Shown: positions 1 through 10,810 of the stretch, in pieces | Layout of the letters: each line of letters begins with the position of its first letter | Numbering within the stretch: the stretch's first letter is position 1 | Translations under genes and position numbers: made by a program | The notes under the pieces: generated by a model | Database searches by the model: none | Told to the model about the DNA's origin: nothing | Seen by the model: the letters and a program-made list of their open reading frames with translations, nothing else | NCBI GenBank assembly: GCA_025201345.1 | Contig: JAIXMG010000005.1 | Span: forward strand, 1,054,001-1,118,000 | Direction of reading: 5' to 3' | Origin: Thamnidium elegans | Taxonomy: Eukaryota; Mucoromycota; Mucoromycetes; Mucorales; Mucoraceae | Length of the DNA: 64,000 nt

Positions 1-1218
1 ACAGGTATGATTTTTGGTATCAAGTCGTTGACAAGCAAATTGTAAAATCTTTGCTCGTCCAAGTTTTTACTGTTGGCATATTTGGAAGGAAATTGCTCCC
101 ATTCATATTTTGAAGCGCAAACCTTTTTTTTAAAAAAGAAGTTAGTTGTTATGCACTCTTTTTTTAATTTTTAATTTTTTTTTAATTTACCAGTTTCCAT
201 GGAATCCATTCGCCTTCTTCTTCACTTTCTTCTTCTAGTTCTTGTTCAGCTTGTACATTATTTCTACGCGAGCTTCTACGTGCAGTTGGAGCAGCACGCT
301 TCTTTTTATTAGATTTAGATTTCTTGGTGGCAGGCGGTTTCGGTGTTTCCTTGTATAATCTATTATCATCGAATAACCAAAATGTGCTTCCTTTCTTGTC
401 AAAACCGATAGGGTCTACACGCCATTGTGCTGCATCTTCTTCGCTATCCAAGTGTTCTCTAAACTTTTCTGGTTCATCCAATTGCCACTTTTTTTTTTTA
501 AAAAAAAAAGATAAATATACATGGTTACAAGTCAAAATATTTACGTGTATATGTACCTCGCAAAGCAAATGTAATAAGTGAACTCTTGCTTCTAAAGGTA
601 AAGTGAAATAATTGACAGCATCTTTTTTAACTACTGTTGTTCCATCTTCGGTTAATTCTTCTTGTTCTTTGATAAAAGGATTTTGTTCTAGAGGTAATTT
701 TTTTTCGAATTCTTTTGAAAAGTGCATTTGCCAAGTAGAAGATCTGTTTTTTTTTGTAAGAAGAGATATATCAGTATATATAAAATAAGGATATATTAAG
801 TTTTGTTTTACGTTATAAAACGTTTTCCACTAGCAAGTCGTAACATTCTAACAATCAAGTCTTCTAATCGTATTCTTTCCGATGGTTCTAATATCATACG
901 TTCAAGATCCTATAATGTAATTTTTTTAAAGTTATTTAATATAAACAAATTATGCAAAAAAAAAAAATCGTTGCACAATAATAAAAAAAAAACTTGTTGC
1001 CATTGTCAAATAGGAATATAGAAAGGAAAATAAAAACGAACAATTACCTCAGTTTCAAACACATAATCGTTTGCTTCCATGTTGCGTGAATAAACCAAGT
1101 CATGGTTTGTTATAGGCCAAGGTCGAAAGGCTGATTGGAATGTATGGAAGAATTGAGAAATGGAAGCAAACTCAATATTATTCCGCAATGTTAAAATGTC
1201 TGGTAAAGAATTATTCAT
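1..1218 (-). CDS. DDT-domain chromatin-remodelling protein, CECR2-like (3' end beyond window)
   Basis: Five exons can be read on the minus strand: 1218-1048, 909-812, 743-557, 487-191 and 122 to beyond position 1, about 291 residues in a continuous frame. The N-terminal part (SISQFFHTFQSAFRP, then RLEDLIVRMLRL and LPLEARVHLLHLLCE) follows the DDT domain. It is followed by a WHIM-like segment (WRVDPIGFDKKGSTFWLFDD, NRLYKE), a basic and acidic low-complexity linker, and a segment (CASKYEWEQF) that matches the block after the linker in CECR2-type proteins. In animals CECR2 pairs with ISWI ATPases; a bromodomain would be expected downstream but lies outside the window. The start is the ATG before NNSLPDIL. 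Two of the four introns end in a T-run/A-run/G tract instead of a normal pyrimidine tract. A fungal ISWI-associated DDT protein without a bromodomain is an alternative. Confidence 0.72.
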
Positions 1219-3836
1219 TTTTCTTGTTAAAACTGGTTTTTGGTTTTCTCTCTCTTTTTGTTTAAAAAAATATTTATAAAAGTCTAGTAAAAACAAAAAC
1301 AAAAAAAGGTTTGGTACTTTCTCAAGTTTTTTGTTGTTGTTGTTGTTGTTGTTATTCTTTTTTGTTAGTTTACAAATGATTAAAAAAAAAAAAAAAAAAT
1401 AGTAGATCTATTTTGTTTAGCCCTTGTTGTGTACGTGCGAGAAAAAAAAAAAGAAAAAAAAACGTTTTGAACTTCCGCGCATTTTCATTGTAAGGCCAAT
1501 CTCATTGGATTAGCGGTTTCCAAAGCGAGAGAAACTAAGGAACAAAACAAATTGACACATATCGGGTTGAGTGAGCGTACAAAAAAGGCAGGTTAGATAC
1601 AAAATGGGACGAGCCAACCGCATTCGAGGTGACGATTGATCTTTTAAAGACGTTTGGTCGACCTTGGCCATTCCAGATAGAACGAGCAATGGTAAGCATA
1701 TTCTTTGAGGTCATCACATCACAAATCAATATCTGATGGATAGGTGGTGATTTGCTATGGGTATCAGACTTCAAGTTTTCTATATCAGCGTTAAAACAAG
1801 AGCTGCATGTCTATAAAAAAATATTTTAGCCAAGATTGTACTAGTATATTATATGGACACTGCTATACTAACCTTGGACGTCCTAAATTCTTTGATACCC
1901 AAGAGCAACGATTCCCTAAAATTGGCGATAGAGCTTGTCGTTGGCCCCGTAACACAAGCCTCTAAACTTTGTCTGGCTCTTGTTCTTAGGCCCATCGCCA
2001 AAGATGATCAAAGGCATCTTCCTACGGTCACTTCAACATCCTATATTGAGTTTGTGTTAATATCCTGTAAATTAACATTTCCGCTTGTCACTTAAAAAAA
2101 ATTCTCTATACGTCGTATAAATAAAATAGTTACAGATGATGTTCTGAAAGTTTTCAATGTACTAGCTATTGTAGCATGTAGTTTCTCAACCCATCTTTTG
2201 CTATGATCAGGTTTATATGCCTAAGACTGTTAAGTTTCGTCCATAAGTCTTGTAAGTGAATATTTGCATACTTTGATTGAAAGTCATTAGCAGATAGTCG
2301 TTCGCAAGCCACTCTACACAACGAGTACCAGAAGTTTTGCTGAAAAAATTCGTTTAGAAGATTTTGGAGGTACTTTATAATGTAGAAATTGATGAAGATC
2401 TGAGCTTTGAACAACACATTGCGTAAAAAACTAGAAAGACTCTTGATTTTATCCACTGCCTTATCTAATTGGTCATTATCACCCGTTTCGTTTTTAAAAA
2501 AAAATAACGGAAGAGAGATCGTGTATCTTTCATAATTATCCCCAGTATCTCTTTGAATTAATTCCTGTAATTTGAAATTATGATTAGAGCATAGCTTGCT
2601 TCTTGCTGAAGAATGTCCACTAGATTTGAAGGACTTGCATATCAAGGTGGATGTTCTTGAAATCCCGTCTCTCAGCCTTTTTTGCTTATGAAAACTGAAG
2701 ATAAAATGTGTATGTATATCATACGCAAGTTAAGTATATATTTAATAAGTAGCCATCTTTTATTCTATTTAGTTTACATGCTGGGTTACTCTAAGAAATA
2801 CAAGATTATACGGTAAAAATATACATGTACATTATATCACTGCGCATTATATCTAACATTATCCTTCTTATAGGCGTGATACTAGTATCCATTACAAAAT
2901 AATACTGTCTCTTGGTAGTTTTATTTTGTAAAAACGTGCTGAGCCATCAGCAGAACTACATCATTTTATTTTTCAAATATTTAACCCCCCGAAAATTAGT
3001 CCAAAATAGCGTTCTTATTTCAAAAGTCTTCTGCACGGGTGTGTAACGAGGGAAAAAACAGTATAAATGATGCCTATAAAGTCAATTGAATCAATGTGCA
3101 ATTAAATGTTCGTAGCACGCGTACATATGAAAAAGAAGAATAGTGTTGTATGACAGGTTTCACAAGGTGCGGGTGCTCTTTTCTTGTTACAGAATTATAT
3201 CAATTCGTCTAGGTAATCGTTTCCCAGATCATATACAACTTTCTTTTAGATCTGATATCTATTATATTGGAATTTAATGTAATACGTCAACTGTCACAAC
3301 AACAGCAACAACAAAAAACAATTAAGCAAGTCATTTTTTTTTTTTTTCATCTGCATGTTTAAACATTTATGTCCAATCTTTCTTCAATTATCTTAAAGAT
3401 ATTCATTGATTGGGCATAAAGCGTGTTTTTATTAAATATGGAATCAAAGGGCTCTTTTGCCGCTTAAACTGGTCATGCTGCACGTGATAAATTCATACAG
3501 CCTTCTTTTTTTTTTTTTTTTTTTATTTCGAATAAATCTTTTTTTTTTTATAATTATTCTTATTCTTTTCCCTTTATACATTTACCGTTTTTGTTTTTGT
3601 TTTTTTTTTTCTGTATATTTTTTTTTCTTTCGTAAGCTCGATAACCAAAAGAAAAAAAAAAGTTTTAATAACATCAGCTTCATAAGTAAGAGAGAAGAAG
3701 AAGAAGAAGAAGAAGAAAAAAAAAAAGAGATCTCTTTTTCCCATCATCCCTTTTTTTTTTCGACATTTTTATAAAATACTATAAAAAAGAAGAAACCCAA
3801 CAAAGAGAAAAAAGTAAAAAAAAAAAAAAAAAAAAA
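1219..3836. other. AT-rich intergenic block around a transposon relic
   Basis: Apart from the Fanzor-like relic at 1535-2645 this stretch has no supported gene. It carries a (GTT)n run near 1331-1352, A-tracts near 1383-1400 and long T-tracts and purine repeats at 3488-3770. The last of these lies directly upstream of the phosphatase gene and is probably its promoter and 5' leader. ORFs at 3457-3774 are homopolymer artefacts. Confidence 0.6.
1535..2645 (-). pseudogene. Degenerate Fanzor/TnpB-like (OrfB zinc-ribbon) element, copy 1
   Basis: Read right to left, 2645-2166 encodes an N-terminal block (SLPLFFFKNETGDN, QQNFWYSLCRVACERLSAND, HLQDLWTKLNSL) of the kind found in Mucorales OrfB-type proteins. 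About 2015-1873 continues with MPLIIFGDGPKNK and FRGLCYGANDKLYRQ, then a frameshift, then IKEFRTSK. A 62-nt GT..AG intron (1872-1811) joins this to TCSSCFNADIENL and ILICDVMTSKNM, then IWNGQGRPNVFKR. This is the TnpB/Fanzor C-terminus: TSK-x-CxxC zinc ribbon, then the D-x-x-x-S-K-N-M RuvC-III motif. The second CxxC half is missing (ILIC runs straight into DVMTSKNM), the central RuvC-I/II part is absent, and there is a stop and a frameshift, so the copy is dead. The family assignment rests on motif order and my memory of related fungal proteins. Confidence 0.68.
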
Positions 3837-5219
3837 ATGTCAACAACATCTACTACGATTCAACAACCCATTTCGGAAGAAGTAAAGAGCGGTAATAGTC
3901 CAACGGCCAATAATATTTCACAAGTAGCACCACAAGATAGCAGCAGTAAGCTAAAGAAAGGTAATAAAAAGTGTGTTTATGTGTAGGACAAAATTTAACA
4001 CAAGAAAAAAAAAATATAGAAAAAGGAAAGAAACAAGTTGATCCTGAATACGTAAAGTCTCCTTTACCAATTCAATCAAATGATAATAATAATAATAGAG
4101 CATCTTCTACTACAACTGGTACCCCAACTGGTTCTGTCAAACCGTTTCAAAAAGGTGGATTTTTATCATTATTATTATGTTGCACAGTAGGTGCTGGTTC
4201 ATTTCTCGATAACAGTGACAAATCTTCTATTTCGAACAGTAAAAAGAATAGAAATAGTTCTCAATCAAAAGAAAAACAAATTGTTGCAACTAATGTAGAA
4301 GATTCTAAAATTATTAAACCCGTTACTCCTCTAATTAATACGAAACCAGAATCTGAAATTACGAAAAACCTTGAAAATGAGGAATCTACTTCTCCCGTTC
4401 CACTTTCTCCTCAAACCTCTCCTGTCGTAAGTAATATTTGGTTATTTCTTTTTCTTTTTTTTTTTTTTAAAAAAAATAAAATAAAAATAAAACGCTAATA
4501 ATAATAATACAGGGACCCGCTGCTTGGTTGTTACCTCCTTTAGCTAATGAAGATAAAGAAAGGAAATGTCTTGTACTTGATCTTGATGAGACTTTAGTTC
4601 ATAGTTCGTTCAAAGTAAGTACACATATAAAATTTTACTCCTAAAAATAGTTATTTTAAAAGTACGGTTTTTTTAGATTATTCCCAATCCTGATTTTGTT
4701 GTACCTGTCGAAATTGATAACCAGTATCATAATGTATATGTATTAAAGAGACCTGGAGTTGATGAATTTATGCGTAAAATGGGAGAAAAATACGAGATTG
4801 TTGTATTTACTGCTAGTTTAGCAAAATATGCTGATCCTGTATTAGATATGCTCGATATTCATAAAGTAGTAAAGCATAGGTTATTCAGAGAATCTTGCTT
4901 TAATCATAAAGGAACATATGTCAAGGTAAGGAGAGAAAATAATGACAGCCTTTTTATCTTGGCTAAAAATGAAATATATATATATATGAATATATAGGAT
5001 TTATCACAGCTTGGAAGAGAACTTGCATCTACACTTATTCTCGATAATTCACCAGCGAGTTATATCTTCCATACATCGAATGCCGTACCTGTTTCAACCT
5101 GGTTTAATGATCCTCATGATACTGAATTAACTGACTTAATTGCCTTTTTGGAGGATTTGACAGTTGTTGATGATGTTCAACTTGTACTGGATAACATGAT
5201 AGACCCATCATCTGCTTAA
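3837..5219 (+). CDS. FCP/SCP-family protein phosphatase (CTDSP/Psr1-like)
   Basis: Five exons (3837-3960, 4020-4426, 4513-4614, 4677-4925, 4998-5219) give 367 residues. The catalytic DxDxT signature is clear as [14 protein letters not shown]. The rest of the HAD/NIF domain follows: [38 protein letters not shown] and [18 protein letters not shown], ending in DDVQ near the C-terminus as in human CTDSP1-3 and yeast Psr1. Such enzymes dephosphorylate serines, including those of the RNA polymerase II CTD. The 180-residue N-terminal part is low-complexity Ser/Asn/Thr and contains [13 protein letters not shown]; the paired cysteines suggest palmitoylation and membrane attachment as in Psr1 (inference). 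The start is the first ATG after an A-tract, in frame with the rest. Intron 3 contains a T-run joined to an A-run. Confidence 0.9.
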
Positions 5220-5494
5220 ATAATATACACACAACAAACATATTACTATTTCCTAATACATCTTTTGTCTCTCTCTATCTTCCCCTTATGCGCACGTTCT
5301 ATCTCTCTTCCTATTTCTCTCTCTCTATCTCTCTTTTACTATCTCTCATTCATTCTATTAATGTTAGCATACCCTTTTTTTCCTTTTTATAAATCTCTCC
5401 ACTTAATTTTTTTTTCTATTTTTTTTTTTTTTCACAGCCTCAATTCTCGGATTTTTAAAAATCATGTAAAAATTAAAAACCAATTCGTAGTTTC

Positions 5495-5617
5495 TCTGAA
5501 TTGAACCCTATTGAACAATTTTGGGCCATTGTTAAAAATAGTGTTAAGCTTAGTAAGTTTGATGCTACACAAGATCTTCATACAAGAATTACAGAGGCAT
5601 GTAATAGTGTTTTCTAA
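5495..5617 (+). pseudogene. 3' scrap of a Tc1/mariner-type (DDE) transposase
   Basis: The frame reads SELNPIEQFWAIVKNSVK, then LHTRITEACNSVF and a stop. The motif (S/P)ELNPIEQFW is the C-terminal signature around the last catalytic acidic residue of fungal Tc1/mariner-like DDE transposases. Nothing upstream of about 5480 continues the protein, so only the last 40 residues survive. It is a different subfamily from the copy at 39340-40393, which has DLNPIERL. Confidence 0.72.
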
Positions 5618-6011
5618 ATTACATTAAGAAACTATATCAAAATGTTTAAATAAATATGTATAAGTCGAAAGATTGCCTAACCCGAATTGACTTCCCCCTA
5701 CCCCCCGCGAATTGAGACCGTAAGCAATGTATATGGATCAATCTTAAAAAAAGAGAAAAAATCCATTAATATTTTATAAATGTGCAACATGTTCACAAGG
5801 TGTAACACAGAATGCTACGCTACTGGCTTTAGCTAATCTTTGTGCTCGTGTTCCTGATTCCATAAACCAGTTTCTTTGAAATCGGATCAAGATACATTCA
5901 TTTTAAATTTCTATTTATCGTTAAATAACGGTAAATAGAAGTATGTTTTTTGTAAGTGTAATTTTAACTCCTCAAAAGATAACTATTATCTTTTTATTTT
6001 GTGTACATTCA

Positions 6012-6049
<38 letters not shown>

Positions 6050-6707
6050 AGTTAATATTGGCCCATTCACTATTATTTCCACTTTTAGCTTTTCAACTTC
6101 TTCAATTCTTTCTTTTCCAATTACGTGTACACATATATATTACATCGATAAACAAATTGAACCACTCTCTAAAATTTCTGTTTCTTTCTCACTTTTGCGC
6201 ACGGTTCTCTCGGTGACATTAGTATAATTTAAATTGAGCTGTAACTACTTTTCAGGCCCTTTGTATTCGAGTGGGTTTATTATAAAATTGGCGCCCAATA
6301 ACATTTGTAATTTAGGAGGTACAATTAGGAATTATATTAGACTGAAATAGTTTTATGTTTTAAGAAAGAATTAAAGGTTGAACTTAAACTGTAAATATTT
6401 AAAAGATTGATTTTGTCAATCTTAAATATCTTTTCTTTTTTTGTAGCTGTATAGCATACAATAATTTGAAGTATTTAAAACAGTATCTGCAAAATTAAGA
6501 GGTCTCATTGAGAGTGAAGGAAGGTAGGGGTACGGAAAACAACTTTCTCGATTTGACAAATACAAAACAGGTAGAATAAAGGCGTGGTAACGTTTATTCG
6601 TATTAGGAGGGATTTTCCATATATAGATCCAGGACTATTGTCATAATACCATGTCTATTAGATACTTTATCATTAATACGTTCATCTCTTTTTTTTTTTT
6701 TTTGTAA

Positions 6708-7557
6708 TTAACTATAGTTAATTTTTTGTGTGGTTTTAGAACAGTTGTGAATCCTTTTGATAATATCTAGTTGTTTTTCTTTGGGGTTGTAAGCGAATTC
6801 ATCAGTATGTTGAAGATCACGTAAAATTTTGACACCAAGAGGATCAAAATCTTTTAATGGATTAATATTATATTCAGCAAAGACCGAGATGAAAGTGGGC
6901 GCATATTCATTACGAACTAAGAATGCAACAACATGGTGATCAGGATAACGGATATCTAAAACACAACTATTTTGTATTCCCAAGGTAGAGAGACGGCTTC
7001 CCATAATCGAAATTTTTCACGACCTCGATTATGAAAATATATATATTGAAATCCGTCTGGCGTTGAAATAGGCAAGAAAGCACGAGCTGCAGTAGGGTAA
7101 GATTCAAGTACTTCTAGTTCGATTTGTTGGCTTCGTTGAGGGTAAAACATCGTTCGGATAAAGCTGTGATTCGGGTGGTGGGAAATAGTTTTGGGCTAAC
7201 TTTAAGCATATCGGTAAGTTGAGAGGGCCCCATGTCGATTTCGTTACTCTTTGGAAAAGTGGTTTCAGGAATAGTACAAAGAGCAACAGCTTCGAGCTCC
7301 TCTATCCTATGGAAGGTGGTATCAAGAGAGGCTTGAAGTTCAAGATTACGATTGATAACCTGTTGTTTCATGTCTTCCAGTTGTTTAGAGTTATCATCCA
7401 TTTTACTAAAAATGTCTTGAACCCAGAAAGGTATTTCCGGATTCTTGTTGAAATCTTGGACGGTGGGATTGAGAGAAGGTAATCTTGAACATAAAGGTTC
7501 CAGAAATAAAGGTACAGTGGTATTATCGGTATAATCTGAGTCTGTTGTCTTAGTCAC
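6708..7557 (-). pseudogene. LINE-type ORF1 / gag-like relic with two frameshifts
   Basis: Three overlapping frames on the minus strand (7557-7114, 7150-6956, 7004-6708) form one protein in order. The first part has a predicted coiled-coil region (IFSKMDDNSKQLEDMKQQV). The next part has RAFLPISTPDGFQYIYF. The last part has RLSTLGIQNSCVLDIRYPDH, VVAFLVRNEYAPTFISVF and PLKDFDPLGVKILRDLQ. This order matches gag-like ORF1 proteins of non-LTR elements that I recall from Mucorales genomes. The two frame changes show decay. No reverse transcriptase frame is present beside it. Confidence 0.5.
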
Positions 7558-8135
7558 TGTAATGTTGATTTATTTATTCTTGTAGTTAGTACTTTTTATT
7601 TCGACGTTTTTGGGTTTCAAAAGGTCTAAAAAAAAGTAGCTAAATGGAAGAAAGGTGAAATAGAGTTACCTTGAGCAATATTACCTTATTTCTCTACTTA
7701 TTACAACTCAGATTGTTTTGAGGTGTTGAGACGATAGTTTTTTATGCATGATAAAACAGTCCCAAAACTTACATCTCAGTTTTCGGGAAATCGTCTTACA
7801 AATGAGTAGCACAAGTTCTGTAACATTATGGTAACCCTTGAAGAAGAAGGGGCGTAAAGATAAGATATATTTCAACATTTTATTATTTAAGTTACATATT
7901 GGCGCACGTAAAAGACTTGAAAACTTGTATTGTTTTTCTTTATCAATCTACCTGATTAAGTTGCTCTAAGAACGAAATAACCTTTTTTTTTTTTTTTTTT
8001 TTCGGAAATGTTCGGAGTAACTATTGTTGTATTCTGTGTAATACATGAAAAAATCAGCTTATTAGACAGCCTTTGCCTAAAACCCATTTTTTTCTTTTCT
8101 TTTACTTTTATTTATTTTTATAATTTTCTTACATT

Positions 8136-9955
8136 ATGAGTCGTATTATTTCACCTGAAGAAGTTGCCAAGCATAACCAAAAGAGTAAGTGATTTTTTTT
8201 TTTTTTTGTTACTGATATATATTTGAAACTAATGAATGTAAATAGGTGATATCTGGGTCATCATTCACGGTAAAGTATATGATCTTACACAGTTCTTACC
8301 TGATCATCCCGGAGGTCAAAAGATTATTATGAAGTATGCTGGAAAGGACGCCACCAAGGCATTTGAACCTATTCATCCTCCTGATATCGTAGACCGTTTC
8401 TTGGCTCCAGAAGTTTGTATGGGCTCCATTGATCTCGAAAAGCTTTCTCACGTCAAGATAGAGGAAACTGAAGAAGATAAGCAAATAAGATTAGCCAGGG
8501 AAAAAATGCCCAGATTAGAAGAAATGTACAACTCGTTTGACTTTGAAAGTAAGTATATTCACACACATATATATATATTTTTTTTAGTTAAAACCTTATT
8601 TTTTTTTATCTCTTTAATAGCTGTCGCTCGATCTGTATTAAAATCCGACGCTTGGGCTTACTATTCTTCTGGTTCAGATGATGAAATTACAATGAGAGAA
8701 AATCACAGTGCCTTTCATCGTATCTGGTTCCGTCCTCGTGTCATGGTGAACGTTAAAGATGTGGATACGTCTACCGAAATGTTGGGTTCACGTACATCAT
8801 TGCCGCTTTATATCACCGCTACTGCCTTGGGAAAATTGGGTCATCCTGAGGGTGAAGTGGTATTGACCAAGGCTTGTAAAACACGTGATATCATCCAAAT
8901 GATTCCTACTTTAGCCTCTTGTTCTTTTGATGAGATTGTTAATGCCGCAGGTCCCAACCAAGCACAATGGCTTCAACTTTATGTTAATTCTAATCGTCAA
9001 GTTTCAGAGAAATTTGTTAGACATGCTGAATCAAGAGGCATGAAAGGTCTCTTTATTACAGTTGATGCTCCTCAATTAGGTAAAAGATAAAAAAAAAAGG
9101 AGAATATATATTCCAGTTTTCTCTCCGAGTAAGACTAACTTTATTAAATTCCCCGCAGGTCACCGCGAAAAAGATATGCGACAAAAATATTCTCAGGAAG
9201 ATCCTGATGAAATTTCCCGTAACTCTACTGAGGTAGTACGTGATCAAGGTGCTGCAAGAGCTATTAGTAACTTTATTGACCCTTCTTTATGCTGGGATGA
9301 TATCGCTTGGTTCAAGAGTATTACCAATATGCCCATCTTGATTAAGGGTGTTCAAACTGCTCAAGATGCTGTTTTGGCAGCCAAGTATGGTTGTAAAGGT
9401 ATTGTATTGTCTAACCACGGCGGTAGACAATTGGATTTTGCTCCATCGGCTATTGAAATTTTAGCTGAGGTGATGGATGCTCTTAAGAGAGAGAATTTAG
9501 ATAAAGGCTTTGAGGTTTATATCGATGGTGGTATTCGTCGTGGTAGTGATATCTTTAAGGCAATTGCTCTTGGCGCAAAGGGTGTTGGTATTGGACGTCC
9601 ATTCTTGGTAAGTTATATATACGTGAAAAAGTGTGTTCAAATAATCTAACGAGTTTATGGTTTAGTACGCCATGTCTTCATATGGTGTTGAAGGTGTTGA
9701 AAAACTTTTAGATTTATTCCAGGTAACGTATTTAAAATTATGTGTCACTCTCAGATAGCTAATATGTATATATACTTATTTTAGAGTGAATTTGAAATGG
9801 TTATGCGATTTATGGGTGTTACCAAGATTTCTGATATTACTGCTGATATGGTTGATATTCGTAACATTAAGGATCATTTCGTTGCAAATCCTATTGATTA
9901 TTTGTCTCAAACTTCTTACGAAAGAATGCAACCTAGAGGTGGCTCAAAGTTATAA
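8136..9955 (+). CDS. CYB2: Flavocytochrome b2, L-lactate dehydrogenase (cytochrome)
   Basis: Six exons (8136-8184, 8246-8548, 8621-9079, 9159-9607, 9666-9722, 9785-9955) encode 495 residues. Residues 1-80 are a cytochrome b5 domain with the haem motif HPGG and a second histidine in FEPIHPPD. Residues about 120-470 are an FMN-dependent alpha-hydroxy-acid dehydrogenase barrel. It shows [37 protein letters not shown] (catalytic His), the FMN-binding stretch DGGIRRGSD and [16 protein letters not shown]. The enzyme oxidises L-lactate to pyruvate and passes electrons through FMN and haem to cytochrome c. The start lies immediately before the b5 domain and there is no visible mitochondrial presequence, unlike yeast Cyb2, which is processed in the intermembrane space; another 2-hydroxy acid substrate or cytosolic location is possible. 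Confidence 0.92.
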
Positions 9956-10810
9956 GCGTGTTATGTTTATTTGTTATTTTAGTGCCACATAATAGACTAT
10001 TTACTGCTTTTTTCTTTCTCAATTGAAATTATATGTTACCTTTCGTGTTTCGTACGGTTTAATGATTTAGCCACAATACGGAACAAAAAATAAAATGATT
10101 TTTTTTTTGTACATGCAAATATATCGAAGCGTGAAAAAAAAGGGGGGGAGGGCTGTTAGACTTGAACTAGTTTTTTTTTCTGATTACAGCGTAACCAATA
10201 CTTTTTTAATGCGCTCATTCGAAATGAAGCCGTACAAAGCAAATCGCTGCCAAACTTTTATTTCTGATAGTGCATTTTATTGAACTTTACGCTCCAAGAG
10301 TTGATTCTAAGGCTGTACCTTATTTTGAATGAAGATTTTTCGGAGAACTTTGCTGATTTAACCTGCCTACATATCAACAATTAACAACTGACAACAATTA
10401 TTATTAAAAAACAAAAAAAGAAAGGACTATTAAGCCAGTTGTTGCAACGAATCGATTGGCCAGATCGGTTTGGCGTCTCACTAATCGTGCCACCATTACC
10501 GTGCAGAAAAAGAAAAAGAGCTGGGGAAAAATGAGTTCTCTCTCTCTCTCTTGCGTAATAGTTGTTTTCATCTGTTCGAAAAATGAAAAAATCAAATAAG
10601 GCCATTAATCTTATTTTTTCTTTTCTAATATGATAGTTCAATGTACATTTATAAATTGGGAAAAAAGATATATATGTATATAACCATAAATGTGTTGTAA
10701 GACGAACAACAAACTCTCGTCGTCAACTGTTTATTTGTTTGTGATTATAAGGTTATGATTATGGTGGGTAAGTTGGGGGTGAAGAAAGAACTTGACATTG
10801 TTGAATACGA
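9956..10810. other. Intergenic region
   Basis: This lies between the 3' end of flavocytochrome b2 and the 3' end of the minus-strand unknown-family gene, so the two are convergent. It contains A- and T-tracts, a G-run near 10142 and a (CT)n run near 10537-10551. No supported coding sequence. Confidence 0.5.

Larger units (their letters stand above)
5220..8135. other. Intergenic block with transposon debris
   Basis: It contains a pyrimidine-rich 3' flank (5250-5440), the transposase scrap near 5495-5617, a T-tract at about 6018-6047, the LINE-like relic at 6708-7557 and another T-tract near 7982-8002 upstream of flavocytochrome b2. I see no other gene. Confidence 0.55.

Noticed and set aside
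3457..3774. 105-codon ORF rich in Phe
   Set aside because: It consists of T-tracts and other low-complexity sequence just upstream of a real gene start.
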